From Fragum whitleyi (lineage: Eukaryota > Mollusca > Bivalvia > Cardiida > Cardiidae), in assembly GCA_948146395.1 (NCBI GenBank), contig OX411548.1, positions 65,057,020 to 65,121,019 on the forward strand: a DNA stretch of 64,000 bases. Reading direction: 5' to 3'. Positions 1-15,200 of this stretch are shown in pieces. The notes under the pieces are model-generated. The model saw nothing but the letters and a program-made list of their open reading frames with translations. It ran no database searches and was not told the DNA's origin. A program made the position numbers and the translations under genes. The stretch's first letter is position 1, and each line of letters opens with the position of its first letter.

Positions 1-28
1 GTTTTTCGTGAAAGAATAAAATTCTAAC

Positions 29-205
29 CCAGCGGGAAGCAACTAAATGTGTGACAGTCGCCATATTCCTCCGGCTCCCCGACGCATGGCGACGTTAGAT
101 TTCCGAATGATAACTCATCGCAAGTCCTGTTTCTGTACCGGGTACCGCCGCCACACGTGACGTCACAGCTTGTCCAAGTACTCCATTCAAACCATAATCC
201 AGCAA
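29..205 (-). CDS. Exon 32: TSR27
   Basis: 177 bp, phase 1-1. Acceptor attacag|TTGCTGG, donor CTGG|GTTAGA. Motifs: [24 protein letters not shown]. It is four codons longer than the array exons, starts Val-Ala-Gly, and has ELSFGN where others have GPFYGG. The donor is in phase 1, so the gene continues to the left of the window. Confidence 0.87.
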
Positions 206-3200
206 CTGTAATAATTAGAGAAATATGTAAATATTTTCGATAGTCATAGATCAAGGCGTTTTATTTAAATCCAATTCAATTAAATATCAACTTAAACTGT
301 TCTGAAAAAGGTGAAAATGTTAAATATAAAAAGCAATTCTGTATACTTAGTTTTCGTATAGAAAGTTCAACAGAGAGCTTATCGGGCTCAAAAATGGATT
401 CTTTTTTCTTTGTTTCACGCTCGAAGTTTAAACAGAAGAGTTTTAATTAGACATTAAGACAAGTTTTTGGCTTCTGATATTTTTTCTAAATGAAACACAA
501 TATTGAATCTTTACACCCTAATATTTTAGTTCATTATTCGACATTTTTCGACGGCACTTATCGTTACGTCATAACTAACGTCATTTTATTGATTCTTACG
601 TCACTATTTGATAACTTCTCGAAATATCGCGTATTGACGACGGATTCATTGGCCAAAGTTTCAAAAGTATACAATAAACAAACAAATCGAATTTATCGAC
701 CGGCCCTCGTATCTGAAACATTTTTAACACGTCAACATTCAATGAGGAATATCGGTTGGTTTCCTCCCTCGAAACTATTCCCAAAGGAGGAAGGGTCCAA
801 ATCAGTGGTTACCTTGGGTTTTATCCTTATTTTCTTTGCAGTGTTAGATTTAAAGATAAGCCCTTAATCAAATATTGCGCAGCTTATAAACTCAATACGC
901 TATTGTAAACATTTCAGGAAAAATCCAATATCTATAGACCTGCAATTTCAAGTGAGTGATCAAAGATCAACTTTACATTGAAAATGATAGGAGATAACGG
1001 TTTCTCAAACCTCACTCTTTCTTGCGGAACTATACCTGTAGACGTTGCAGGTTAACTATCAGTTATCCGGTGTTCATTGGGGATAAATACTATTTAAACA
1101 CACGTTGCTTAATGCAATCAAAAGACCCCGTGGCCAAATGGTTAGTGTGGAGAACTCAAAGGCGTCCAAACGCCGCACTGTATGCGCATAGGTTCGAGTC
1201 GTACATAGATCAATGATTTTATATATTGATATTTTTTCCATTCTTTTAAATCACATTTTTACGAATTCTCTTGTGTATGCAAGTTTCTTCAGTAAATGTA
1301 TGTCTTTATAAATAGTAAAACGTCTTTTTGAATATATATATTTCTTAGCTATCTTTTTTATTCATTTACAATAAAATTTAAACAAACAGTACATTTTAAT
1401 GAATTTCAAAGGCCCTTTCAATGTCGAAGAAATATTCAATACTGCTCGTTTAATGACAGCTTTTCCAGAATTTCCCCTTCTTTTCTTTTGCATGCCGACA
1501 ACAGACTAATACTCCTCCGTAAGATTAGTGTAAAATACTGCAATCGAGCTTGTCCTTCGATACTTTTGACACCAGGAAGCTATTTGACATAAGTCCCTTC
1601 TCAGTTATAAAAATGCACATTATCCCCAAGAAAGGGGGAAAACAGAATGTGAAATTTGTTAAACACCTTCATTATATAAGTTCTTGACTACTAAAATATA
1701 TTTTATATTATTATACTTTCCGCCCTCTCGTCTTTTATAATTGATAAGAAAATAATGATTAACAAACCCTGTTGGGAAAAGTCTTGTAAGCAACCCGCCA
1801 TAAGAAATAAAATAGTGCGAACTGTTGATAAAAAAAGAATGATAAAAATATGAAATTTGTTAATATTGGGATTTGAACCGTGTTCTCCACGACAATAGTC
1901 ACTGTGCCTAGCCGTATTAGCCATTTCTCATCGATAAGAAGTCGCTCTAAAATAGTTATTTATCACATGCATTGCCAATTTACCAATGTCACGCCTCAGT
2001 AGGTTTATCAATATACACCCTGTTTACAATAATATTGTAGTCCCGATAATGCTCAAAAAAGCGAATTCAGGTTATATAAGATACATTTGACGTAAAATAA
2101 ATATTTATTTTCTTCTTTGCTATTGAAAACTGTAGCATAAATACGAATTGTATAAATAAATATTTTGTAATTAACAAAATAAAGTTCGCAACTTCTCCAA
2201 AGAAACTGTGGATAAAATCCAAGGAAAAATACTAAAAGAACCGCTAACTATTTTGGAACACCTCTGATTTAATCTACAAAGCAAACAAGGGAGATAACTC
2301 CCAAAGTCTCCAATTATAGGCAATATTCGACATTTTTCGACGGCACCTACCGTTACGTCATTACATGACGTTATTTCATTAATTCTTACGTCACGACTTG
2401 ATAACTTCTCGAAAAATCGCTAATTGACGACCAAATAAGTAACCAAGGTTTCATAAGTACAGTCAAAACTGTGTTATTGGCAACCTGTATTCAGAAAGAG
2501 TCTTAAGCAAGCGGCCACCAGTTCAAAAATGAACCAATTAAGCAAGCACCTGTCTTAAGCAAGCACTTTTTGAATGTACCTTGGGTACTTGCTTAAAACA
2601 GGTTTGACCGTATATAATAAACGAAAAACTCGATTTTATCGACCGACCTTAGTATTTGAAATATTCTTAACACGTAAATCTTCAAGTTATCTAACAAGAA
2701 TAAAAAAACCGAGAGAAAAGACGGTTACATTAATTTTCAAAGAACATGCAAGGAAAAAATCATACAGACAAGAGATAAGCGTCGGATATAGTCTCTGAAA
2801 AGAATGACAATCAATAGATTTTTGTATTTCATTCATGAATCCCATAAGAGCAGATCGATTGCATATTCTTTGTCAATTAACAAGGGGGAAATAACTCAGA
2901 AAATGAGATGAGTAGAGTAATGGTTCTTAGGCACCGCGCTTCTCCCAAATAAGATCTATCAACCTGTGAAATTTCGTGATACTATCTTGCACCCTTTTTT
3001 AGATAAACTCCGGACAATAAATAATGTAAAATAATGATTTTGTCCGTCCGTCTGCAAGTTAATTTTCAGCCTTTCATCCCTTCTTGTGTCTGTATGAAAA
3101 AGAACATCGAATTGTCTAACCAAAAATAGTACATATTTGAATAGGGGCTGAGTCAAATGTATATGGTTTGAATTGAGTCGTCTTGGTATAAAATCGAGTA

Positions 3201-6200
3201 TCTTAATAAAATTATAATTTTTAATTTCTTGGGGTATCAAATCTGAGTGCATTCTCTCTTTGTTCATTAACCGTTCGACAAGATAACTGACAATTGTTCT
3301 TATCAATTCTGAGATGAACCCTATATTCACATATTTAGACCAACCAAAAAGCATTATTTAACGAAGTCGTTGTGAATTTCACGAGGAAAACTAGATCAGC
3401 AGGCGAGTGATAACGGTACAAATTACGTGATATTTAAGTTTAAGATGATATGACCGTCGATATGCTAATAAGTAGGTTCAAATAAGGAATAATGGACAAT
3501 TCCTCTATCAAATGTTGTGTATAAAACAAAGTGTTTTTACTATATTTTTACATTTTCTTATTACTAAACAGCACCCATCACCCATCGTGTTTAAGAGCGG
3601 AAAATGCGAATATATAAACATTAATAAGATAGACAAAATCATTGTTTTTTTCAAATCATTTCATTTTCAAAAAATGTTTGAATGGTAATAAGCTTCAATT
3701 AGATTTGAACATATTCAAATTCTTCATTCAAGTTTGATTTTAAAAGTTACTGATGAAAAGGTTGGTCGATACAGAAGTCAAACGGACTATTAGATTTACT
3801 TTTCATGGCGTATAAATATGCTGTCATCTCGGACGAAGATGGATTAAATTAGATAAGTTGAGGATGATTTCATACATATGCAATAACCGAAAATAGATTA
3901 AAAGAGTTTAATTGAAGAATGTATTATACGTACTTGGACAGAGCATTTGATTACACTCCTTAGTGTCATTAGCAGGGCCTTCACACTCTGCACCACCGTA
4001 GAACGGTCCATCGCAATCTCTTTCTCGGACACTGATCCCGCCTCCGCATGTGGCTGAACACTCTTGCCATTCGCCCCAGCTTAACCACACTCCGTCAACT
4101 GTAACGAAAATTTTGAATCACTAACAGTTATTAATAGTGTAAAATTGAAACTTACCTCTATCATAACCATTTTTAATCGCTCATTCAACGCTCCATCCAT
4201 TCTTAACAAAACGCTCCAAAATCGTAAAAAAAAAGAAAAAAAAATCGGAATCGTCAAAAAAGATTTTTTCTTTGAAAATTAACAACTAGGTCCACTTCAT
4301 TTTTAGCCTTTGTGAATTTTAAATTGCCTGATTGGTAATTAAAACCAACAAATAACGTATATCTTTTTTCAAGAGAGGTAATAAATATCGCTTATTTCGT
4401 CCCATTTCCAATCTCTTTTAAATTTCATTCAAAACTCGCTCAACACACTCATTCAGTATCATCTTGTCAATTTCACGATCTTCCTAGCTGTATGAAAAGA
4501 GGGGATAGAGGAGGTCAATGCATTTCAATCTCAAAATAAAAATCCTAAGAAATTCATTTACTTTGTGAAAACTTGTTTCAAATAAAGAATACGAGTTGTA
4601 TTATCGATGAAAGTTTAAAAGCATGCTACTACAATATGAATGCTTAATCAATTTTGACGATCTGGAACATCAGCAAATAAGGTTGAAACTCGTTCATATA
4701 GAACTTAAATGAGGTAGAAGTTGTTTTATTTATGCAATTCACTTCAGGGACATACTTTAAAACTCTACGTATATATTTCATTTTATCAAAAGTTTCACAT
4801 GGTGTATGTATGTAACCATTAAAAAGTTTTTATGTTTAATACTAGGATATGATATAGTTTGCAATACCATTAACCCCGGACATAGGATTAAATAAAAGGT
4901 CAGTTAGAAAAATTGCCTACTTACTTGGACAGTTGTGCATGTTACACTCCTGTGAGTCGTTCCTGGGACCTTCACAGTCGGCCCCTCCGTAAAACGGTCC
5001 CTCACAAGTTCGATTTCGCCATTGTATGCCTCCACCACAAGTGACGTTACAATTCTCCCACGCGCTCCATTCGAGGAATTTGCCGTCAACTGAAACGTTT
5101 CCGGGAGACATGATATAAAACTGGCAAGTATTAAAAGATATTTGAATAATATAACATAAAAAAATGATAAATAATTAAGCATCAATTACTTTTAAGTAAA
5201 TAAGTGTAGTATTTTAAAATTATATTTTCTAGAGTCTAGTTGTAAAGACGATTCACTAAAGCAGTGTGTCTATATTTGGCACAATTAACAAGACTAGCTG
5301 TTTCTACTTAAGATCTGAATCTCCTAGCAAAGATTGAAAATGTATCTTTTATATTTTAATATAGAAATTACATCCAAGGAATTCAAAAGAATATCATTTT
5401 TATAAACAATATTAATTTAAGAATTCTTACTAAGAGAATATGAAAAGTTTGTACTATAAAATGTTTACAATATGTGATTACGTGACTCTCGCTAATGATG
5501 TGTGATGATTAATTGTTCTTTCCTAAGAGATTAGATCCCTATAATAAGCATATGTATATCTATTGAACTACGTTGCGTCACATTTAAATCTATCACCACA
5601 CAAATTAAGGATAGATAACCATTGGTTTTAAAAATATTGTTAACCTGAGAAAATACCACTGCAAAATGATCATAACAATCAAATTTTGTGGTACATGTAT
5701 TTCATTGTCCTTGTTTATATCATTTTCACGTCTGATCCACGGACCTGTTGACCTTTGGAATCATGCGGAGTGGAACAACAAAAATGACATAGTTACAGTT
5801 CGCTTCGTTTACGTGTTTTTGATCACCAGGGTTTGATACTTGTGTGGTCAAGATTATAATGTGGATATGTGGGTCATTTCTTGCTACAGTTTTACTTTCT
5901 ACTGTATGATTTGATAGTTCAGAAATCTAATTGTCATTACGGACGAGACTTTATCGAAACAGATAATTACAAAACAAAGTTTGGATATCTTGAATTTATT
6001 CGGTAAGAATCATCAGTACAAATAAATGAATCATCTGTAGCTGATACAAAGAGATAAAGAGACTAAGACGGTCCCTTTTAAACCACATTATGGTCTTGTT
6101 TTCCTTTCAATCACAAAATCATAGTTAGTAGAATTTGTTGATTTGTAAGAAAGAATATGATAGGACTTCGAAAAGTCATATCCATTTCAGGTGCTAGCAA

Positions 6201-9200
6201 AGATAAGAATTTCTGATTAAAAGAGTCTACCTCATTTATAGCAAAAAACTCAAATATTCAAATTTCAAAAAGAAATATCGAAGATTCTATAACCAATAAT
6301 ATTAGATTTAAATGTAGATTAATAGAACAAATGTCACTCAAACTAAATCAAATTCGAGTTTCATCAACTGTGGTTATATTTCCACAGTAAATAGCCTGCG
6401 ACAAATAAGTGTGACTTGAATGGCCATCATAGAAATTATATCGTTGTTATAAGTTAATTGTACTAATAATACCATAGCTTATTATTATAAGATAGCTTTG
6501 CCGTTTGATAATTAACATTAATAAGGAGTATCAACTGGATCAGTATACTTCATAAGTAAAGAGTATCTAACCTTCTTTGAGTGAGACTTTTATATATGTT
6601 TTTCGTGGTTTTGAAATAATACAAATGTTTATCTTTAAATTAATAAACTCGATTAATCTTGACATTACTTATTAAAGATCGACAACATGATGTTCCGTGC
6701 ATCGTTAGTGTTGAGGCAAAGGGTGCTTTGAATAGGTTAGATTTCGTTGCTCGTGATATCGTGATAACATACAACATACAAAACAACATCATTGGCAAGA
6801 ACTATAACTATCTCAAAAATATTTTTATTGATTGTTTAAATTGAATTTGTTTTATATATCAGATCGGCAGAATGATCACCCAAGACCGACACACCAAAGG
6901 TCTCTCATCTGATAGAGGGACCAGAGTTGTCTCAAGTCAGGAAGGAATTGGCGTGATCATTCCACACTGACGAATGCCGCGCAGTTTCGCTTAAAGGCAC
7001 TTTATGATATTTGATTGGCACGTGGTTATCTGACCCGGGCAGTTGTGTGTGTTGCAATCTTGGGTCTCAATAGCCGGGCCTGAACAGTTGGCTCCCCCGT
7101 GGTATGGGCCGTTGCAGGTCCTGTTTCGGGAGTGTTTGGCCCCACCGCACGTGACCGGACATTCCTCCCACTGGCTCCAGTCCATCCATATTCCATCAAC
7201 TAAAATATATAGACAAAACACAATGATATATTGACATACAAAGGACAAAATTACCTTTAAATATATTGAATAAATGTATATTTAAAGAAAATATATTTAA
7301 TTACCTTGATTATTATTTTCAGGTGATCACTTCACTGCTTTCAAAATTAAAAAAATATAAAGAATATAAACTTCGTAGTAGTATTGATACAATGTAATTT
7401 ATTTACTGAATATTGCCCTGTATTGAACTGTTTTTATACTAAGATGTCTTTTATCAATATGCAAATGGTTTGTCCACTTTAGGGTATAATCCTTCGCTTT
7501 TATAATGTTATTCTAAACACTATCATTGACCTGTATCGTACTGTTTTTTTTTTTAAACTAAGATTTCTTCTTTCAATGTGACAATGGTTTTTCCCATCTA
7601 GGGTATGATCCTTCGCTTTTATAATGCTATTTTAAACACTATCTTTACAGAAAACAAACATATAAGAAAGAAAGAGTTAACCTGGAAATCCTCATTTTAA
7701 GGAAAATAATAAAAGTCTTTTTCATAAACTTCTAATCAGACACTTCAAACGATAAAAAATCACATCACGAAGTAAGACACATCTAAAAAATATCAATCTA
7801 GGAGTAAAGACACGTGAAAAGTGGTCTTCACATTTGTCTGTTTTTTTAAGCCAGGTGCTTGTATCAATCCTGTAAGACCAATTTCCATTTGACCTGCTTT
7901 CTAAATATACTACCACAACTCCTTTAGCATACGGGGAATCATCTACTATGCAGATAGGATAGAACATCAACCCATAATGTAAAATAAAACTAAACATTCT
8001 CTACTACATCCAAATTTAATATGACAAGTAAATTTAAGGTATGGCTTAAGGAGAAATTGTTTACTTTTTGATGCAAATATGCCAATTATAAATTAATCGA
8101 TTCATTTCCGGTCGACATCTTAAACAATGATAGATCATGGTTCGGATACCATTTCAAGGTATGCTTCAGACTGTTTATTCCTGGCATTGCCATATCTTTC
8201 CAAACGTTCAATTATGGAGGATTTAAACAGTTTTATGATGGTGTTTTATATACATCAACTTAAGAAGTAGATGAAAATGTTAATTTCTATTTTGATAAGC
8301 CCCATGTATGTGCATTACTGTAGGAATTTTTAGGAGAGTGCATGAGGATATTCATTTGAATATGATGCTTTGTCCTGAGTATTAATAAATTAATCAGCCC
8401 TTGTGGACTTCAATCGCTTTCATGATCGTTTTAATATAAGCATTGTTATACTTAAAAACAACCTTTTTTCCCGATTGCACTTTTTAAATTTGAAAATTGA
8501 TCTACTGACTGCGATTACAGTTAAACTTGTGTTAAGCGACCACCGAAGGAACCACCAAAAAGCGGTTGTTTATGGGAATCGTCGCTTTATACAAAATATT
8601 ATAATAAATGTGACAGTTCATTTTGATCGCATTTATAGATTGTCGGTCAAGTCGTACTTAATCCTATGATGTTTAAACCCATTAGAATCGTCTTATTGAG
8701 ACGATTCTAATGGGTTCAAACAACATAAAATTCAACAAAAACCAACTTTTCGTGAAGAATGTCCCCTTTTTCTGAGATTTTGCTTACGGTGAAGGGACTT
8801 TTATGGTGGTCGCTTAATAAAATTGGTCGCTTAATACACGTGGTCGCTCGAGCAATATCGACTGTTTTTCATTCATAATCGCATTACCGGGGCAGGGAAA
8901 GTCGTTACAAGTCCTGTTTTCAAGATCTGGTCCCTCGCAGTCAGCTCCACCATAAAAGGGACCATCGCATGTCCGGTTCCTCCACTGAATCCCTGTACCA
9001 CACGTGACGTCACACTCCTGCCATGTTGCCCACGGTATCCATACACCATCAACTGAAAAACAGAAATAATCGTTTTTTTTTCTTTTTACTAGCTGATCTA
9101 TAGCTTACCAATAGATGTTTAAGTATTAAATTGAGATTGTCATCATGACAAATGTTCTCGGATCGCGATTGTATGTTCAATTTATTACATATACACTAAT

Positions 9201-12200
9201 GTCATTTTCAATAGTAATTTCATGACAAAATTAATTTGAAAGAAAAAAAAATAAAAATAAAAAACCTAAACAAATCGTAAATGAGGCCATTTATAAAAAC
9301 TAGACTTTTAATGTCTTTTCTTCATGAAAAGGTAAAATGATTTTTTTTAAAGAGAAATGAGAAGCTAATTAATATTTATTTTAATCCGGAAAAGTCGGCG
9401 TATTCTAGATATTCCCATTAGTACGACGCTTATTGCAAAGGTCTATGAAATGGTCCTATTTAAGTAAACAAATATATGAAACCCCCTTACTTGGACATTC
9501 ATGCATATTACAATCTCTGGAGTCCATCAGCTCTCCCTCACACTCAGACCCATTATAGAAGGGACCTATGCATGTTCTATTTCTCCACTGTATTCCTCCA
9601 CCACAAGTCACATTGCATTCGTAGAATTGTGACCATGTCGTTAGTATGCCGTCAACTGCAGTAAAAGGGCATACATCTTACCAATAAATTTAATAAAAAT
9701 AAAGGTTCTATATTATCTTATTTAAAATGTTTTCAATCACAATATAACAATTAATTAAGTGTAAATTCTATGAAAGACACATAAAATGTACTCCGAACAT
9801 TTTAAGAACTAGCGGTTTGCAAGAGGATTGTAAAAATACTATCCATATGTCATTTAAGTCATGCTACTTACTCGGACAATTGAACGTGTTGCAGTCCCGT
9901 GTTTCCATTTCCGGTCCCGTGCAATTTGCGCCACCGTAAAACGGACCCTCACAGTCCCTGTATCTAGATTGGTTGCCGTTTCCACATGTGAGAGAGCATT
10001 CATCCCAATCTGACCAATCTTCCCAGACTCCGTCAACTTAAAAGATTAGGAAAGGGAGTGTTAAGTATAAAAGCAAAAAAGGCGTATTGGTGTTTTATAT
10101 TTAAGATGCTTCGACATCGATGAGCCAGACAGTCACGTGTTTGTGTTGATTTCATTTTATTCAAAATCTATTTATTTCATTTTTTGTATGGACCGTATCA
10201 ATGTGACACTCTTAACAAATACATCTCATTCATGAACTCTTCGTCATGGATACAAACAGTAATATTCACTGCTCTCTGTTCACTGCTCTCTGTCAAGTCG
10301 ACACTCCCTTCGACTTCTTTCTTGATTTATCAGAATATAAAAGAAATGAAAGGAATTTTAGGATCAATTCATTTCTTTTAAATTATTATTTGTTTTGTTG
10401 TATCTTTCTTTTAATCATTTATACGCACATCACACACATCTGTATGGTGTTAACATATTTTAACCATTTTCATTAATACTTCATGTATTGGAATGAGCTA
10501 CACTTACTTGGACATTCATGAGTGTTACAATCCTCCATACTGATATTTCGATCAGGACACTCTGCCCCTCCGTAAAATGGACCAATACAATCTCTGTATC
10601 GCCATCTAGTGCCGCCTCCACAGGAAGTGTTACACGTACTCCACGTCTGCCATTCATCCCATACACCGTCGACTAGAATACATCATATTTACCCTTGTCA
10701 GGTTACTGTTTTAGTCCGTTCCCTCATCTTATGCCACATTTTCTTTTCTAATCTTATTCCGATATAAGCATACAAAACGTTGAGCGTGGAAAAAAGTGAA
10801 AAGTTCTCAGACTTGACTTAATGGCAGACAAATTATTTAAAAAGGAAGAAAGAAAGAACAGAGTTGAGATGTGTGGATGCTAGATTCTACCTAATGTGTG
10901 CTAAAAAGAGTTTAGCTAGATGTTGGCTGCGCATTCATGACAATTGAACAGGCACTATGCTCGACTAGACAGAAATATAAGCAACTAATATTAATTTGAC
11001 AAAACAACATAGTACTAGTATAACAACAAATAACTAGCATATTTTACATGTATTAAAAAGTAATATTATCGATTTTTACATTTTGTAGATTATCATATAA
11101 AGTACTTGTTATCAATTCACTTTGAAAGATCAGATAAACAGTTTACACTTCCTAGTAAATTACATCATTTCATATTTTACTTTACAATATGTCTCTTAAT
11201 CGATGTCAGGAATATATGTCGAAAACATCCGAACGATTTGTTAGTTGTTTTGTGGCTAACCATACTTTAAAAATCACTGTTCACTGCACACGCACATATA
11301 ACCACAAGACTGCAATACTACACGTACAATTTAGAGGGGGTATTTATTCAACAATATACTAAATAACCAGACTTTATTCTAGAGGGTTATATCACAGCTA
11401 CCACTAGACCACTAGACGATATCTCATGAAGGGGTACGTTAATTTTACTGTACCGGGACAAGCGTGTGTGTTACAAATGCGCTGTTCCTGGTATTCACCA
11501 ATACAATCCAGACCATAATTGTACAAAGTTAGGCATTCACGTGCCCTCAATTGAAAGCCACTACCACATGACTTTGTACAGCTAGACCAGACCTTCCATG
11601 TACCCCAAGTACCATCATCTTGTATTGATAAAACAATATTAGGATAACTTTATTCAATTACGTTCACTTTGTAGCAAATTTAAAATGCCTATTTCTAGCA
11701 TAATTCTGCATTACTAAACACAGGTAGAAAACACTATCAGGATTAGCGTTTTTTTGGATTCAAACATCCTATACCTGAATCTTGTTCGAATCTAATCGAA
11801 TACTTTGAAGAGGTTCTTTTATTAGTAATGAAATTTTCTCCTTGTTTGAACATTGTGTTTGCAATTCCTATTTTTTTGGCATCGTGACAAGTATTTAGTA
11901 CGCCAGTTTCGTTACTATCGGTACATTCCCTGTTTTCATTCACTAAATATAGAAATCCTTAGTTGAACTTACTAGGGCACTCATGAGTGTTGCATTCTTC
12001 AGTGTGGTTAGACGGTCCTTCACATTCTGCTCCGTCAAAGTACGGTCCATCACAATCTCGGAATCTTGTTTTGTTACCTGTACCACACGCATGGGTACAT
12101 TCTGTCCAGTTACTCCAAGGTAACCACACTCCATCAACTAAAATATTTATCTTCATCTTATCATTTTGTATTGATAGTGAAGGAATAATGAATTAAAAAG

Positions 12201-15200
12201 AGTCCGAAATCAAAACAGAGACACATCCTAGGATCTAAGGCATGTTATGGAATAGATTATTAAATCTGATGTGTACCAAAACTATATAAGCTACCTCTTT
12301 TTCTGATTAATTCAAAATTAAGATGTGATTGTGATCAGACCTATGTTTCATATTTTCCGTATAAACACTATATTTACAAATTTAGGAAGAAAACCCTGTC
12401 ATTTCAATTTCATAGCCTTCATAAAAGAACTTGAAAATCAAATGAAAGTTTCTATATGCCGGTTATGCCGATTGTTTCTTCACTGCATATTTTATAAATA
12501 TTTCTAATTAATTGCTTCTAAATTTGTAGTACGAGTATGCAAACATCGCTCTACAGAATTTTATAACTCATGAAATAAAATTCATTTTGAATTATAAGAA
12601 ACTTTTTATTTTTTCACAATCTACAGTATCGTATTGCATGCATAATCCTCATATTCCTGGAATTTATAAGTTTTGTTTACCTGGACATTCGTGTATGTTA
12701 CAATCTCTATACTGCTCACCGTCACCAGTACAATTAGACCCGCCATGGTGGCTCTCGGAACAAAATCGTGTACGCATGGAGTAACCGCCACCACATGTCA
12801 CATTACATGTTGACCACTTTGTCCATAATGACCATTGTCCATCAACTGTTTAAAGAAATGCTAAGTTTGAAACCTTAAGAATATTTACGATTCATCAAAT
12901 AAATGTACTTTTTTTCTTGGTTATCAATAAATATCAAAGTTGCTTTCTCTTTTCAAACACAATCAGTGCCTGCTATATCATGGTGCATTATTGAGCGTAG
13001 GACATGTACGCAACAAATGTTATTGCAAAAAAATTAAAATAAGAAGAATATAGTGAAATCCATAATCAATGACAGCCTTCATGATCTTTTTCGTATCACT
13101 TAAAATCTTTTGATCGAAGTATTTTACAGGTAAGTATAAACATCTCGGTATCCAATTTGTTCTTCGTCAATGGACTCGAAAGGATAGATTCAGTTGGCAT
13201 GGAATTCTCATTACATGAGCCTGTGCGAGACAATTCCAACTATTTGACATGTGCGTGAAGGGCCATCGATAAACAACCTTGACTGCCACGTAGTATAACT
13301 AGAAGTTTGCTTGGCTTTCTAAAGACACGTTTGGACCCTATCTTTCTAAAAAGTACATACGTGAAGACTCTGGACAGACTGTGCAGATGCACAGGCTGGC
13401 CAGTCTTTGCTTTGCACACATTTGAAATTGTTGGAAATGTCACGCACAGGCTCATATACTTTCGTAAATATTATTTTATCATGCAATGACCTGGACAGGG
13501 ATAAATATTGCATTCCTGTGACTCTTCTTCTGGTCCTGTACAGTTAGCCCCACCGTAAAAAGGACCGTCGCAGATTCGGGTTCGATTCTGTATTCCTCCT
13601 CCACAAGTAACTGGACATTCGTCCCAATCTGTCCAAGGATCCCATACTCCATCAACTGAAAGTCGAGCATCAATGATGAGGTTTTGTTATTAATTATGCA
13701 ATATTATGAACAACTACGTCGCACTAAGCTACATTGGTTAAATAAGAGTCTTTAGAGTTTATTTACTACAATTGAAATGCTAGATTTACTTCGACGTAGA
13801 TGCAATCATCACTTCTAACTTATTTGCATTCGGAAAGGTCACGGATAAAATACAAAAATGATAAGTGTCTCTCATAAATGTCAAGAGAAACTAATCGACA
13901 ATCATAAATACAAACAACATCCGACTTTAACTAAAGTAGTTTTGAAGGGGGGTGAACTGTGGTAACTTGACGCAATATATTCACAAGAAAACATAGTCTT
14001 ATAACTGGTAATTAAACTGAAAAACGAAACTTCTTTTTTCCAATTCCGCCAATCATGCATTTAATGGCCATAATGAAAAGATCATGTTTTAATCAATTTT
14101 TCGTCCACAGTTAACTATGGCGGCATCGAATGTGCGAGATAGGATTTCATTCTGTTTATGGTCTCTTATGTGATAAACACACTTAAGATACAGCCATTAT
14201 CATGTACATGCGAGAGCTACAGAAATCACGGCCCCCACCTTTGCCCTTAAACCCTGGATCAGATTAAGGATACGAACATCGTCATTACAACATATGTAAC
14301 AACTGAGCAAGAATTTGAATAGGAGGTAGCAGTTAGCATAGTTAGCGACCAAGACTGCCCAATTAATATTAGATGGAGTTCATATTCGGCTGTAATTGAA
14401 TATACTTTGATATTACATATAATTAGTGTTTGCTTAAATTTTTAAAATAGTTTAAAACAAACATCTAGTTTTGTATTCTTCGAGTATAGGAAAGAGTACA
14501 ATCAGATTTATTGCTTATTTTGCATTTACCTGGACACATCCTCAAGAAGCAATCTTCCATTTGATCCCATGCTCCTTGGCAGTCATCTCCGCCAAAATAA
14601 GGGCCATCACATGTTCGGTTACGAGTTCGAGTTCCGTTTTCACAACTTGTACTGCATTCCGTCCATTCAGCCCAAGGATTCCACAAACCGTGAACTGATT
14701 CGGAAATAAATTGTGTAGACAAAAATAGAGTGGACAAACTAGAAGACATAAAAATAGCATGTATATCATAACCCCTTCAAGGCCAGAATTTGGAAGTTTT
14801 TAATAGAATCAAGCATATATGTTCTAAATCGATTGAAATAACTACAGAATCTCAAAAGATACTTTATATCCATTTGATTCCAATATATCCATTTGAATTT
14901 TCCCATTATATTTTCAGGATTATGTACAGTAGTTAAAAATGTTGCACGACATATGAAATTCCTTTTAAGTCATGGACCCGAGAAAAAAAAAAAAAAAAAC
15001 ATACAGACGTTTAATTTTTACGTATTTTGTTTTCATGGTAAAATATCAGATATGAATCTATAAAAAACTCCCCCTTATCTGTATAAAAAACAGAGGAAGT
15101 GAATCAAATTCAACACAGATATAATTTGATTGAAGTCCCCACTCAAAAAATTGAGATAAGTCTTTGTTCTCTCCTCTTTAACGGTTTCATATACTTACCA

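Larger units (their letters stand above)
884..2076 (+). repeat. 1.1-kb dispersed repeat with two tRNA-like promoters, copy 1
   Basis: Highly similar over its length to 54617-55718. It differs mainly by an ~85-bp stretch near 935-1030 absent from the other copy. A tRNA-like head lies on + near 1126-1205, and a second one on - near 1868-1925. No transposase or RT ORF. Confidence 0.75.
206..3933. other. 3.7-kb intron made largely of repeats
   Basis: Between TSR26 and TSR27. Holds two copies of one repeat (about 535-745 and 2327-2680), the 1.1-kb tRNA-like repeat (884-2076) and a 155-bp TA element (2458-2612). From about 2700 to 3933 I see only AT-rich sequence; the open stretch 2959-3354 on the minus strand has no recognisable domain. 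Confidence 0.7.

Noticed and set aside
490..867. 125-codon open frame on the plus strand
   Set aside because: It overlaps a dispersed repeat whose second copy is out of frame and interrupted; no domain or splice context.
1126..1205. Functional tRNA gene
   Set aside because: A and B boxes are good, but acceptor and anticodon stems do not pair, and it lies within a multi-copy repeat.
2959..3354. 131-codon open frame on the minus strand
   Set aside because: No recognisable motif, AT-driven composition and no supporting splice signals in phase with neighbouring exons.
6871..6961. Hammerhead ribozyme
   Set aside because: CTGATAG is reminiscent of the core, but the required GAAA strand and three-stem junction are absent.
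11743..11943. Open frame between TSR18 and TSR19 as an extra exon
   Set aside because: The acceptor-like GAAAACAG is present, but the frame following it does not match phase 1 and there is no matching donor; content is not domain-like.
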